Positions 22,795-30,883 of a stretch of 33,318 bases of DNA are shown piece after piece (within the stretch, counting starts at the first letter, position 1; each line of letters starts with the position of its first letter). Both the position numbers and the translations under genes were made by a program. The notes under the pieces were generated by a model. The model saw only the letters and a program-made list of their open reading frames with translations, was not told the DNA's origin and did no database searches. Source of the stretch: Oscillospiraceae bacterium (lineage in GTDB: Bacteria > Bacillota > Clostridia > Oscillospirales > Acutalibacteraceae); the NCBI GenBank assembly GCA_009784445.1, contig WRBQ01000024.1, positions 1 to 33,318 of the forward strand, given 5' to 3'.

Positions 22795-23688
22795 ATGAGA
22801 AACATTCCAATAGAGCCTGCAAAGGGCATCATTCACAAGCTGCAAGGCGACTTCAACTGGTTTGGCGCAGCCTACAACATGAACATCTACAGAGGCTGCT
22901 CGCATGGCTGCATCTACTGCGACAGCCGTGCCGATTGCTATCGTATTGATGACTTCGACACCGTGCGCGTGAAGGAAAATGCAAAGCAAATCATGCGCAA
23001 CGAGCTGCGGCGCTTCACCAAACCCGGTGTGGTCGCCAGCGGCGCTATGACCGATCCCTATAACCCCATTGAGGCCAAACTGCGGCTCACGCGCTACAGC
23101 TTGGAGCTGATGGATACCTATCGCTTTGGGGCAAGCCTGTGCACCAAGTCGCACTTGGTGACGCGTGACATTGATGTGCTGTGTGCTATCAAGCAGCACT
23201 CCCCTGTTATTGTGCACATGAGTGTGACCTGCGAAGACGATGACCTGAGCTTGACCATTGAGCAGCATGTGGCCCCCACCAGCAAACGCTTTGAGGCCAT
23301 GGCCAAGCTGGCCGATGCAGGCATCTTCTGTGGTGTGTTTATGATGCCCATTTTGCCGTATATCAACGATGATGTGGACAACGTGGTGGGCGTGCTGCGC
23401 ATGGCCAAAGAAGCCGGCGCGCGCTATGTGTTTGCCTCAATGGGCAGCACACTGCGCGACGGCAACCGCGAGCACTTTCTCGCCAAGCTTGATGAGGAAT
23501 TCCCCGGGCTCAAGCAAAAGTATGCGCGGCAGTTCGGCAACAGCTACAACTTGCCGTCGCCCAACGCGAAGAAGCTTTGGCACGCGTTCAACGTGGAGTG
23601 TTCGCGGTTGGGCTTGCTTAGCAAAATGTGTGACATCACCAAGGCCTACCAAGCGGGCTATGGGGACGGGCAATTAAGACTGTTTTAG
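22795..23688 (+). CDS. SPL-family radical SAM protein (SplB/COG1533 DNA-repair photolyase type)
   Basis: 297 residues. The Fe-S motif is C35-x3-C39-x2-C42 (YRGCSHGCIYCDS), the spacing of spore photoproduct lyase relatives. SGAMTDPYNPIE and CTKSHLVTRDIDVL follow, as in that family, while the C-terminal HTH-like part of true SPL is not obvious. True SplB repairs thymine dimers in spores; these relatives are less well defined. ATG 22795 is the only plausible start and lies about 6 nt from the -10 box, so the mRNA should be leaderless. The promoter shares an operator-like element with lexA, which supports a DNA-repair role. Confidence 0.85.
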   Translation: MRNIPIEPAKGIIHKLQGDFNWFGAAYNMNIYRGCSHGCIYCDSRADCYRIDDFDTVRVKENAKQIMRNELRRFTKPGVVASGAMTDPYNPIEAKLRLTRYSLELMDTYRFGASLCTKSHLVTRDIDVLCAIKQHSPVIVHMSVTCEDDDLSLTIEQHVAPTSKRFEAMAKLADAGIFCGVFMMPILPYINDDVDNVVGVLRMAKEAGARYVFASMGSTLRDGNREHFLAKLDEEFPGLKQKYARQFGNSYNLPSPNAKKLWHAFNVECSRLGLLSKMCDITKAYQAGYGDGQLRLF

Positions 23689-23689
23689 C

Positions 23690-23718
23690 TTGCCAAGCCG
23701 CAGCTTTTGTGCTATAAT
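23690..23718 (+). promoter_or_regulatory. uxuA promoter
   Basis: TTGCCA (23690-23695), 17-nt spacer, TATAAT (23713-23718). It lies right after the SPL-family stop. Confidence 0.8.
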
Positions 23719-23753
23719 AGCTGTATCATACAACAAGAAAAGAGGAACACAGC

Positions 23754-24824
23754 ATGCAAATGGGTTTTCGTTGGTTTGGCTCGGGCAATGACAAAATCAC
23801 CCTAGCCGATATCAAACAGATTCCGGGCGTAAGCAGCATTGTTTGGGCGCTGCACAACAAAATGCCCGGCGAGGTATGGGAGAAACACGAAATCGCCGAA
23901 GTGGCGCAGGAAATTAAGTCGCACGGCTTCACCATGGAAGTGGTGGAGTCGGTGAACATTCACGACGACATCAAAATTGGCCTGCCCAGTCGCGACGCGC
24001 ACATTGCGGCCTACATACAGACCATTCGCAACTTAAGCGAATTTGGCGTGAAGGTCATTTGCTATAACTTCATGCCGATTTTTGACTGGACGCGTACTGA
24101 GCTTTTCTTCCCGCTTGAAGATGGCTCAACGGCGCTGTACTACGAAAAAAACAAGATTCAAGACGATCCCAAGGAAATGGCGGAGTACATTCTAAGCAAG
24201 CAGCAAGAAGGCAACACTTTCCCCGGCTGGGAGCCTGAGCGCATGGCTCGCCTAGACGAACTGTTCGCCGCCTACCAAGGTTTAACCAAAGAACAACTAT
24301 GGGATAATCTGAAGTATTTTCTTGAAGCGCTCATGCCTGTGTGCCGCGAGTGTGGCGTGGTCATGGCCATTCACCCGGATGACCCGCCTTGGGACATCTT
24401 TGGCTTGCCGCGCTTGATTGTGGACGAACCCGCCGTCAAACGCCTGCTGAGCATGATAGACGACCCGCACAACTGCTTGTCGCTGTGTTCGGGTAGCTTT
24501 AGTGCAAACCCCGACAACAATGTGGCCGACATCGTGCGCCGCTATTGCGATCGCATTGCTTTTGCGCATGTGCGCAATGTGCGGCACTATCCCAACGGCG
24601 ATTTTTCCGAGGTGTCGCACCGCGATTGCGATGGCCACACCGGCATCTATGACATCATCAAGGCCTATTACGACTGCGGGTTCACTGGCGTGATTCGCCC
24701 AGACCATGGCAGGCACATTTGGGGTGAACAGTGCCGTCCGGGCTATGGCCTGTATGACCGCGCGCTGGGGATCATGTACATGTGGGGCATTTGGGATGCC
24801 CTTGAAAAGCGCAAGCAAAAGTAA
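23754..24824 (+). CDS. uxuA: Mannonate dehydratase
   Basis: 356 residues. The enzyme dehydrates D-mannonate to 2-keto-3-deoxygluconate in glucuronate breakdown. Diagnostic stretches are the N-terminal FRWFGSGNDKITLADI, the metal/substrate region MAIHPDDPPWDIFGLPR, LCSGSFSA, and GVIRPDHGRHIWGE near the C-terminus. Length is close to the family norm. AGAGGA precedes ATG 23754. It has its own promoter and is followed closely (12 nt) by a Nudix gene. No uxuB or kdgK is nearby, so the rest of the pathway must be elsewhere. Confidence 0.95.
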   Translation: MQMGFRWFGSGNDKITLADIKQIPGVSSIVWALHNKMPGEVWEKHEIAEVAQEIKSHGFTMEVVESVNIHDDIKIGLPSRDAHIAAYIQTIRNLSEFGVKVICYNFMPIFDWTRTELFFPLEDGSTALYYEKNKIQDDPKEMAEYILSKQQEGNTFPGWEPERMARLDELFAAYQGLTKEQLWDNLKYFLEALMPVCRECGVVMAIHPDDPPWDIFGLPRLIVDEPAVKRLLSMIDDPHNCLSLCSGSFSANPDNNVADIVRRYCDRIAFAHVRNVRHYPNGDFSEVSHRDCDGHTGIYDIIKAYYDCGFTGVIRPDHGRHIWGEQCRPGYGLYDRALGIMYMWGIWDALEKRKQK

Positions 24825-24836
24825 CAGGAGAATCAC

Positions 24837-25349
24837 ATGGAACTTTGGGATATCTACGACGCCGACCGCAAGCCAACCGGCCGCACACACATGCGCGGCG
24901 AGTCCATGCAGCCGGGCGATTATCATTTGGTGGTGCATGTGTGGGTGGTGAACGGCCGTGGCGAGTTTTTCATCGATTTACGCGCGCCGGAAAAAGACTT
25001 TCTGCCAAACATGTGGGAAGTGTGCGGCGGCTCGGCACTGGTAGGCGATGATAGTCTGGCCGCCGCGCTGCGTGAGTTTCGCGAGGAATGCGGCATAGAC
25101 TTAAAGCCCGAGGCAGGCGAGTGCATGATTTCGTATCGGCGTGAAGGCAACATGTACGGCAACGATTTCGTGGACGTGTGGTTGTTCCGTCAAGACATTG
25201 ACCCAGCGGACTTCGTGCCGCAGCCCGGCGAAACCGTGTGCGCAAGGCTCGCCACGCAAGACGAGATCCAGCGCATGATGGCCGACGGCACGTTTCCGCC
25301 ATATTCATACGAGAAAGAGCTGTTTCGCATAGCAGGGAGCGCAGCATGA
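24837..25349 (+). CDS. Nudix hydrolase (isopentenyl-diphosphate isomerase-like subfamily)
   Basis: 170 residues. The N-terminus (MELWDIYDADRKPTGRT) resembles the IDI/YfcD-like Nudix group. The Nudix box GGSALVGDDSLAAALREFREECGIDL keeps REFREECG, but has Asp where the first Glu of Gx5Ex7REUxEExGU is expected. The family hydrolyses nucleoside-diphosphate-linked compounds; the substrate is unknown. Start with CAGGAG upstream. The stop overlaps the next start as ATGA, so it is coupled to the kinase gene. Confidence 0.9.
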   Translation: MELWDIYDADRKPTGRTHMRGESMQPGDYHLVVHVWVVNGRGEFFIDLRAPEKDFLPNMWEVCGGSALVGDDSLAAALREFREECGIDLKPEAGECMISYRREGNMYGNDFVDVWLFRQDIDPADFVPQPGETVCARLATQDEIQRMMADGTFPPYSYEKELFRIAGSAA

Positions 25350-26203
25350 AAAGCAGAACGAAATATCCGGTGAGCGAGGACGAGCTTCGCAAAATATTCG
25401 GCGCCGCTGGTTTGGGTGAGCTACAAAGCCACCGCCACATGACCAACGGTTGGTTCAACACTGTGGTGGATGTGACTACCACGCAGGGCGAATATGTCAT
25501 CAAAATTGCGCCGCCGCCCAGCGTGCGTGTGCTTTCGCATGAGCAAAACATGCTGGCACAAGAACTACACTTCTACGATTTACTACGCGAAAACGGCATT
25601 GCGTTGCCGCAGGTCTATCACAGCGATTTCACGTGCACGCTCCTCCCCTGCCACTACTTCATCATGGAAAAGCTGCAGCACAAGCTGCGCGACAACAAAG
25701 CCGAGCACGTGCAGCAGCTGAAAGACAAGTTTCGCGGCATCAAGGGCACGGGCTTTGGCTATGAACAGCTGGGGCTTGAAGCTAATTGGCACTTGGGTTT
25801 TCGCAGCATGGTGCAAGCTTTGGTGGACGACTGTGCGGCCTTTAGCAAGCCCTGCCGCAAGGGCGAAAAGCTGCTGAAAATGATTGACAAGCACCGCGAT
25901 ATTCTCGAGCAAGTGCAACCTGTGTTGGTGCACAGCGACCTGCATGCCGGCAACCTGTTTTGGCATAACGACAAAGCCACCCTCATCGACCCGGAACGGT
26001 GTTTTTGGGGCGATTGGGTGTGTGAGTATGTGCTAACTGGCCTGCCAAAACACGCAACCGCCAACGAAAAAATTCGCTGGCGGCTGTTTTGTTGCTATGG
26101 TGCGCTGGTGAATTTCACCGAGAAATACTCGCGCTATCATCCTTGGAACATCATTTGGTGGATGGATGTGTTTGGTCAGATTTTTTTCTGGCGGCCGATT
26201 TAG
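25346..26203 (+). CDS. Aminoglycoside phosphotransferase/choline kinase-family protein
   Basis: 285 residues with an APH-type kinase layout. An N-lobe (FNTVVDVTTTQGEYVIKIAP, with the ATP-site Lys) precedes a C-lobe with the Brenner-type catalytic motif VLVHSDLHAGNLFW and the metal-binding LIDPERCFWGD. Family members phosphorylate small molecules such as sugars, choline or antibiotics; the substrate cannot be read. ATG 25346 overlaps the Nudix stop. The 3' end overlaps the convergent MFS gene by 53 nt. Antibiotic resistance should not be assumed. Confidence 0.85.
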   Translation: MKSRTKYPVSEDELRKIFGAAGLGELQSHRHMTNGWFNTVVDVTTTQGEYVIKIAPPPSVRVLSHEQNMLAQELHFYDLLRENGIALPQVYHSDFTCTLLPCHYFIMEKLQHKLRDNKAEHVQQLKDKFRGIKGTGFGYEQLGLEANWHLGFRSMVQALVDDCAAFSKPCRKGEKLLKMIDKHRDILEQVQPVLVHSDLHAGNLFWHNDKATLIDPERCFWGDWVCEYVLTGLPKHATANEKIRWRLFCCYGALVNFTEKYSRYHPWNIIWWMDVFGQIFFWRPI

Positions 26204-27416
26204 CGGCGCGCACCAGAATTTCATTGCACACAAACACCAGCACCACAAACGCCAGCACGATGGGGAACAGCGCTTCGTAGGTGGTGACGGTTAGCACAAT
26301 GCTGGTGAAGAAGAACAACGCTGCGATGCCCGCGCCAAATGCGGCTAGCTCATAACCCACCAGCTTGGAAATGATGGCGGGTTTGAAACGGTTTGAAGTG
26401 TCGCTCACCAACGTTGGCAGCAACGGGCCAAGCCCAAACCCAGCCAAAGCCATGCCTGCGATGCTGCTGGTGAACCACAGTGTTAGAATGCCGACGGTGG
26501 CGATGCCAATGCCGAGGCGGATAATCGTTGTTTCTTTCAGCCATTTTGCAGACCAACCGAAGAATAAGCGCCCTAGTGTCATGCCGGCGTAGTAGACGGT
26601 GGAGAATATCGCAACATCTGCAAGGGTGAAGCCGCGCGTGCGCATGAGCACTGTGCCGGTGAAAAACACAACAGTATAATCTGTGCCGCCCAGAAAGAAG
26701 AAGGTTGCTATCTCCACCGCTTGGTGCCATTTTTGTGTGAGATATCGCTTCTTGTCTGCGATGTCTTCGGCCTGTTGCGTTTGTGCGGTGTCGGCATCGT
26801 TTGTCCAGATTTTCCTCGTCATGCTTACAATAAGCATCAAGCCAATCGCGCCCACAAAGGCCGCAATCACTAGGTAGCCTGCTGTCCAGCTATAGGCATA
26901 AACGTTGAATGAATAATCAGCTTGCTGGCTAAAATCCAGCACCAGCAAGCGCCCCATAATCAAAGGGCTCACCGCCGCACCGGCGCCCCAGAAAAAGTGC
27001 ATCCAGTTGTTTTGTTTGGCGGTGAAATGTTTTGCCATGTAGGCATTCATGCTGGCGGCCGCAGCACCGGTGCCAAAGCCGTAAACGGTCACGGTGGTGA
27101 GCACCATAGCAAAGTTGGGCGAAAACGCAAGCCCAACAAAGCCCAGCCCCATAATCATCAGGCCTAACAAATAGATGGTTTGCAGTTTCATCCAGCGGTT
27201 GAGCCATGCCAGATTGATCCCCGCTAGGGTGTAGGTGATGGAGTATCCCACCAAAATAATGCCCGAGTGAAACGTAACTAGGCCCAACCCAAGCTCCATG
27301 GCATCCCACGAAACGGTGAACGCGCCGTCGGGAAAGCCCACGATGAAATAACTGATAAGAATAATGGGCAACAACCAAAGGCTATGCCGTTTTGCCTTTT
27401 GCAAGGCCTTTTCCAT
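26151..27416 (-). CDS. MFS transporter
   Basis: 421 residues with about 12 hydrophobic helices in two halves and a charged central loop (MTRKIWTNDADTAQTQQAEDI...). The MFS signature-like GRLFFGWSAKWLKETTI follows helix 8. Layout is that of sugar/drug MFS carriers; the substrate is unknown. ATG 27416 is preceded by GGAGGA inside the end of ttcA, and only 1 nt separates the ttcA stop from it, so it is the last gene of the M-box-controlled operon. The C-terminus overlaps the convergent kinase gene. Confidence 0.88.
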   Translation of the reverse strand: MEKALQKAKRHSLWLLPIILISYFIVGFPDGAFTVSWDAMELGLGLVTFHSGIILVGYSITYTLAGINLAWLNRWMKLQTIYLLGLMIMGLGFVGLAFSPNFAMVLTTVTVYGFGTGAAAASMNAYMAKHFTAKQNNWMHFFWGAGAAVSPLIMGRLLVLDFSQQADYSFNVYAYSWTAGYLVIAAFVGAIGLMLIVSMTRKIWTNDADTAQTQQAEDIADKKRYLTQKWHQAVEIATFFFLGGTDYTVVFFTGTVLMRTRGFTLADVAIFSTVYYAGMTLGRLFFGWSAKWLKETTIIRLGIGIATVGILTLWFTSSIAGMALAGFGLGPLLPTLVSDTSNRFKPAIISKLVGYELAAFGAGIAALFFFTSIVLTVTTYEALFPIVLAFVVLVFVCNEILVRAAKSAARKKSDQTHPSTK

Positions 27417-27417
27417 G

Positions 27418-28245
27418 CTAAAATTCCTCCAAAAAGTTGTGCTCCACGCCCTTGTGTGTCCACTCAATCATGGTATCCAGCCGTACATTGTGGATGGACT
27501 GAAAGATGCATTTGTCTACATTGGGGTGGGTTTGCTTGAGCTGTGCGATGAGGTTCTTCACTTCGCGGCGCTTGCTGGTTTTGGCGGTGTCGGGGTCATA
27601 CTCAAATGGGCATGCGCAGCGGATGAACTCCAACTCGTTATAGTGCTGCCAAGCAATGATATCCGCCTCGTGAATCTGATACAGCGGACGAATCAGCTGC
27701 ATGCCTTCAAAATTTGTGCTGCGCAGCTTGGGCGGCATGCTTTGCACTTGCGCGCCATATAGCGTGCTCATCAGCGTTGTTTCGATGACATCGTTAAAGT
27801 GGTGCCCCAGCGCGATTTTGTTGCAGCCGCGTGCCTGCGCCGCTTGGTACAAATGTCCCCTGCGCATGCGTGCGCACAAGTAGCACGGCGAGCCCTCTTG
27901 CTTAACCACGTAGTTGAAGATGTTCGTGTCGAAAATTTCCACGGGTAGTTGCAGCCGCTCGGCGTTGTGCAAAATCAGCTGCCGCGCTTCGGGGCGATAA
28001 CCGGGGTCCATGCACAAAAAGGTCAGTTCAAAAGGCACGTCGCTGTGTTTGTGCAGCATATGCAGCAGCGTGGCGGTGAGGAAACTATCCTTGCCGCCGC
28101 TGATGCACGCCGCAATGTGGTCACCCTCTTCGATGAGCTGATATTGCTTAATGGCGGTGATGAAAGGATTCCACAGCTGCTTAACGTATTTTTTTTGAAT
28201 GCTGCGCTGCGCGATTTGCGCGGGGCTTAGGTCGCGTTTTTCCAT
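27418..28245 (-). CDS. ttcA: tRNA 2-thiocytidine synthetase-like PP-loop ATPase
   Basis: 275 residues. It has a PP-loop CISGGKDSFLTATLL (about 48-62), a CxxC pair in SPCYLCARMRRGHLY, and GHHFNDVIETTLMSTLYG, all typical of the TtcA/TtuA group that thiolates tRNA using ATP and an Fe-S cluster. A C-terminal CACPFEYDP supplies a further cysteine pair. TtcA makes s2C32 in tRNA; the exact target is family inference. ATG 28245 lies 5 nt after mgtE and 10 nt after GGAG. Its position in a Mg2+ riboswitch operon is notable. Confidence 0.85.
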   Translation of the reverse strand: MEKRDLSPAQIAQRSIQKKYVKQLWNPFITAIKQYQLIEEGDHIAACISGGKDSFLTATLLHMLHKHSDVPFELTFLCMDPGYRPEARQLILHNAERLQLPVEIFDTNIFNYVVKQEGSPCYLCARMRRGHLYQAAQARGCNKIALGHHFNDVIETTLMSTLYGAQVQSMPPKLRSTNFEGMQLIRPLYQIHEADIIAWQHYNELEFIRCACPFEYDPDTAKTSKRREVKNLIAQLKQTHPNVDKCIFQSIHNVRLDTMIEWTHKGVEHNFLEEF

Positions 28246-28250
28246 GCAGT

Positions 28251-29609
28251 TTAAACTCCGTAATATGATACACCAATGAAGAGATACACAAATAAGAAGT
28301 AAATCAACAGTGCCACAATATCTTTGATGGATGTGATGATTGGCGCGCTGCCTGCGGCTTGGTCAAGGTTGAGCTTGATGAGCAAAAATGGCACAAAAAA
28401 ACCAAGCAGAGATGCCACGGTGATTGCCACAATCAGCGCAAGCCCCACGGCCAAGCCCAGTGCGGCGTTGTGCCACAGGCCAGCAATCACGCCGGTGAGC
28501 ACGCCTAGCATCAGGCCGATGGTCAGCCCCACCAAAATCTCCTTGAGGAAGGGTTTGGCGAACTTTTTCATGTCGATTTGCCCCAGCACTACGCCGCGTG
28601 CAAACACGGTGGACGACTGCGTGCCCACGTTGCCGCTCATGCCCATAATCAATGGGATGAAAATCGCAACGGCCGCAATGGACTCTAGGGCTTCTTCAAA
28701 GCCATCCACAATGAAGCCCGCAACAAACGCAAAGCCCAGCGTAACAATCAAAATGGGCAGGCGAACCTTCCAAATGCGCCACAGGCTGCCGTTCACCAAC
28801 AGATCGCTGCGGTCGGTTTCGTTGCCGGTAATACCCGCACGGTCAAAGATATCCTCCGTGGCTTCTTCTTCTAGAATGTCCATGGCGTCATCAACGGTTA
28901 CGATGCCCACTAGGCGCTCTTCTTTGTCCACCACGGGCAAAGCAAGAAGGTCCATTTCCTGCAGGGTGCGGGCAACTTCTTCTTGGTCGGTGCCGGTGTG
29001 TACGCGGATGGCATTCTTGGTCATGATGCTATCGATGACATCGCTCGGCTGCGCTAAAATCAGCTCTTTAAGCGAAATAACGCCTTTGAGTTTTTTTGCG
29101 CCATCGGTTACATACAGCGTGTAGATGGTCTCTTTGTCGCGTGCTTGTTCGCGCACGCGTTGCAGGGCTTGCTCCACCGTCATGTTGCGGCGCAGCGAGA
29201 TGAACTCCGTGGTCATGATGCGCCCGGCGGTTTCGTCTTCATAGCCCAGCAGCAGGTTGGTGATTTTGCGCTCTTGCGGCGAAAGGTTGGCAATGAGCTG
29301 CCGTGCCACGCCGGCGGGCAGTTCGTCCAGCAAGCGCACGCGGTCGTCGGGTGCGAGTTCATTCACAAACTCAATGGTTTTCTCGTTGGTGAACGAACCC
29401 AGCAGGTTCTCTTGGTGTTCGGTGTCCAATTGGTCAAACAAGGTGAGTGCTGCGGCCTTGGAAAGCAGCCGGAACGTAATCACCTGCTCCTCGTCGCTCA
29501 GATCGTTGAACGCGAATTGCAGTTCCACGTCTTCAAGGCCCGCAAGGAGTTTTTTCAGCTCGTCAAGGTCTTTGTTTGCAACGAGCGTTGCAATGGTTTG
29601 GGTAAGCAT
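28251..29609 (-). CDS. mgtE: Magnesium transporter MgtE
   Basis: 452 residues. Cytosolic N-domain with helical repeats (ELAPDDRVRLLDELPAGVAR, SPQERKITNLLLGY), then two CBS domains (ITTEFISLRRNMTVEQALQ..., DVIDSIMTKNAIRVHTGTDQEE...VVDKEERLVGIVTVDDAMD), then five membrane helices. MGMSGNVGTQSSTVFARG forms the pore-lining segment. The CBS/N domains close the channel at high Mg2+. ATG 29609 follows AGGAGGACCT. An M-box riboswitch with terminator lies upstream, and a 34-codon ORF overlaps the start. Confidence 0.96.
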   Translation of the reverse strand: MLTQTIATLVANKDLDELKKLLAGLEDVELQFAFNDLSDEEQVITFRLLSKAAALTLFDQLDTEHQENLLGSFTNEKTIEFVNELAPDDRVRLLDELPAGVARQLIANLSPQERKITNLLLGYEDETAGRIMTTEFISLRRNMTVEQALQRVREQARDKETIYTLYVTDGAKKLKGVISLKELILAQPSDVIDSIMTKNAIRVHTGTDQEEVARTLQEMDLLALPVVDKEERLVGIVTVDDAMDILEEEATEDIFDRAGITGNETDRSDLLVNGSLWRIWKVRLPILIVTLGFAFVAGFIVDGFEEALESIAAVAIFIPLIMGMSGNVGTQSSTVFARGVVLGQIDMKKFAKPFLKEILVGLTIGLMLGVLTGVIAGLWHNAALGLAVGLALIVAITVASLLGFFVPFLLIKLNLDQAAGSAPIITSIKDIVALLIYFLFVYLFIGVSYYGV

Positions 29610-29667
29610 AGAGGTCCTCCTGTAGTTTTATTTTGTTCGTGCATCGCTTACTGCCGTCGGGATCCAT
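29563..29667 (-). CDS. Putative upstream ORF overlapping mgtE start
   Basis: 34 codons, beginning MDPDGSKRCTNKIKL, between the M-box terminator and mgtE. AGGTGG (29675-29680) lies 7 nt before its ATG, and its TGA is 47 nt inside mgtE in another frame. It could be a leader peptide coupling translation, or chance. Peptide family not recognised. Confidence 0.4.
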   Translation of the reverse strand: MDPDGSKRCTNKIKLQEDLYAYPNHCNARCKQRP

Positions 29668-29696
29668 ATGCTCACCACCTTTTGTTATAAATTAAG

Positions 29697-29721
29697 AAAA
29701 ACGACCCCCAAAGGAGTCGTT
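29697..29721 (-). terminator. M-box expression-platform terminator
   Basis: In RNA sense AACGAC...GTCGTT (29716-29721 with 29700-29705) with inner CC/GG pairing is followed by TTTTTCTT. It is located between aptamer and mgtE; Mg2+ binding is expected to allow this hairpin (OFF switch). Confidence 0.85.
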
Positions 29722-29755
29722 ATATCACAACAATCAGGCACAAAGCACAATGCTT

Positions 29756-29920
29756 TGCACAGCAACCCCTCGTACGAGTTTTAGCACTAAAAGACGTAGA
29801 TTTGGATGAACCAAAACAGTTGCGTTAAGCACCGCCTTAATCCGACGGAGCCTGTTATACCCTGGGGCGTCTCTCGACATTTGAGGGCAACAACCTGTGT
29901 TCTTTTAGGAGCCTCACCTA
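29756..29920 (-). promoter_or_regulatory. M-box (ykoK) Mg2+ riboswitch
   Basis: The minus-strand RNA opens with TAGGTGAGGCTCCT (29907-29920). Conserved blocks follow: GTCGAGAGACGCC, GGTATAACAGG, TTAAGGCGGTGCTTAA, and TAAAACTCGTACGAGGGG with TTGCTGT at the end. These are the hallmark blocks of the M-box aptamer, in order, ahead of a Mg2+ transporter gene. Confidence 0.96.
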
Positions 29921-29945
29921 ACAAGCCATATTCGATTACTTTATC

Positions 29946-29974
29946 ATTATACCATGTTGTCCATACATTGTCAA
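29946..29974 (-). promoter_or_regulatory. Promoter of the M-box-mgtE-ttcA-MFS operon
   Basis: Minus-strand TTGACA (29969-29974), 17-nt spacer, TATAAT (29946-29951). Confidence 0.9.
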
Positions 29975-29991
29975 CACTTTTTTTGAAAAAA

Positions 29992-30873
29992 TTATTTCGC
30001 AGTCGAGTTCATCTTCTTGCCCATGACCATGAAGCCGATGGAAATGCCCACACCAACGAGGATGGCCACAAAGTCAATCAGCCAGTTCCAGCCGGCGGCA
30101 ATGGCGAAGGGGTGCTCTGTGGTTAGCCCAAGCAAAGCCATGCCTACCATCGAGCCGATCATGAAGCCGAACACCGACGAGTGCGACGGCCCGGGCCATT
30201 TGTCAAAGCTTTTGGCAATGGATTTTGCCACCAGCACAAGCCCTGCAACAATACCGCCAATGAACAACAACAAGTGTGGCAAGTAGATAGCACTGGCACC
30301 AAACAGCTGGTTGGCGGCGTACATCACTTGTGGGTAAATGCCCATCACTATCAGCAACGTAGCAATACTCATGCCGGGCACTAGGGTGAGCATGCCTGCC
30401 ACCAAGCCGCCGATGAGGAACATCCACCAGCCGCTGGTGACGCCCGTTGCGCCGGGGTCGCCAACAAACATGGAAAGCACCATCACGCCCACGGCAATGG
30501 CAAAGGCCAAAACGCCCGAAACGCCGTGGCTTGCGCGGAACTTATGCGGCTTAACTTCGGCGAAAATCATGGGCAGGTTGCCGGCAATCAGGCCAGTAAA
30601 CAACATGAAGGCGGTGCGTTGGTATGCCGCAAACAGGTCTGGGAACAGCACCACCAGTAGCACTGCGCTCACGCCCATGCCAATGGCAATGGGTGCGAGG
30701 AAAATCATGTTTTGCTTGAAGGGTTTGAATGGGCTTGAGGCAATGCGCACAATGTCGTGATACACGCCCATGGCGATGGCCACCACGCTGCCGCTAATGC
30801 CCGGCGCAAACACGCTGATGCCCAAAAATGCGCCCGCAAAAGTGCGGATAAATAAACGTTTAATTAAATCCAT
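29992..30873 (-). CDS. popT: DUF368 polyprenyl-phosphate transporter
   Basis: 293 residues, nearly all transmembrane (about eight helices). Two related GIS/GMS motifs are visible: FAPGISGSVVAIAMGVYHD near the start and LVPGMSIATLLIVMGIYPQ in the second half, the inverted-repeat signature of DUF368. PopT proteins recycle undecaprenyl phosphate from the outer to the inner leaflet for wall synthesis. AAGGAG lies before ATG 30873. It is 10 nt downstream of the TIM-barrel isomerase gene, hence co-transcribed. Gene name by family, not by tested function. Confidence 0.88.
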   Translation of the reverse strand: MDLIKRLFIRTFAGAFLGISVFAPGISGSVVAIAMGVYHDIVRIASSPFKPFKQNMIFLAPIAIGMGVSAVLLVVLFPDLFAAYQRTAFMLFTGLIAGNLPMIFAEVKPHKFRASHGVSGVLAFAIAVGVMVLSMFVGDPGATGVTSGWWMFLIGGLVAGMLTLVPGMSIATLLIVMGIYPQVMYAANQLFGASAIYLPHLLLFIGGIVAGLVLVAKSIAKSFDKWPGPSHSSVFGFMIGSMVGMALLGLTTEHPFAIAAGWNWLIDFVAILVGVGISIGFMVMGKKMNSTAK

Positions 30874-30883
30874 AATTATCTCC

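Noticed and set aside
25346-26203. Antibiotic-resistance aminoglycoside kinase
   Set aside because: Only the general APH/choline kinase fold is visible; context is metabolic, so resistance is not supported.
29609-29945. Intergenic stretch before mgtE as a possible gene-bearing region
   Set aside because: It is accounted for by the M-box, its terminator and the short upstream ORF.
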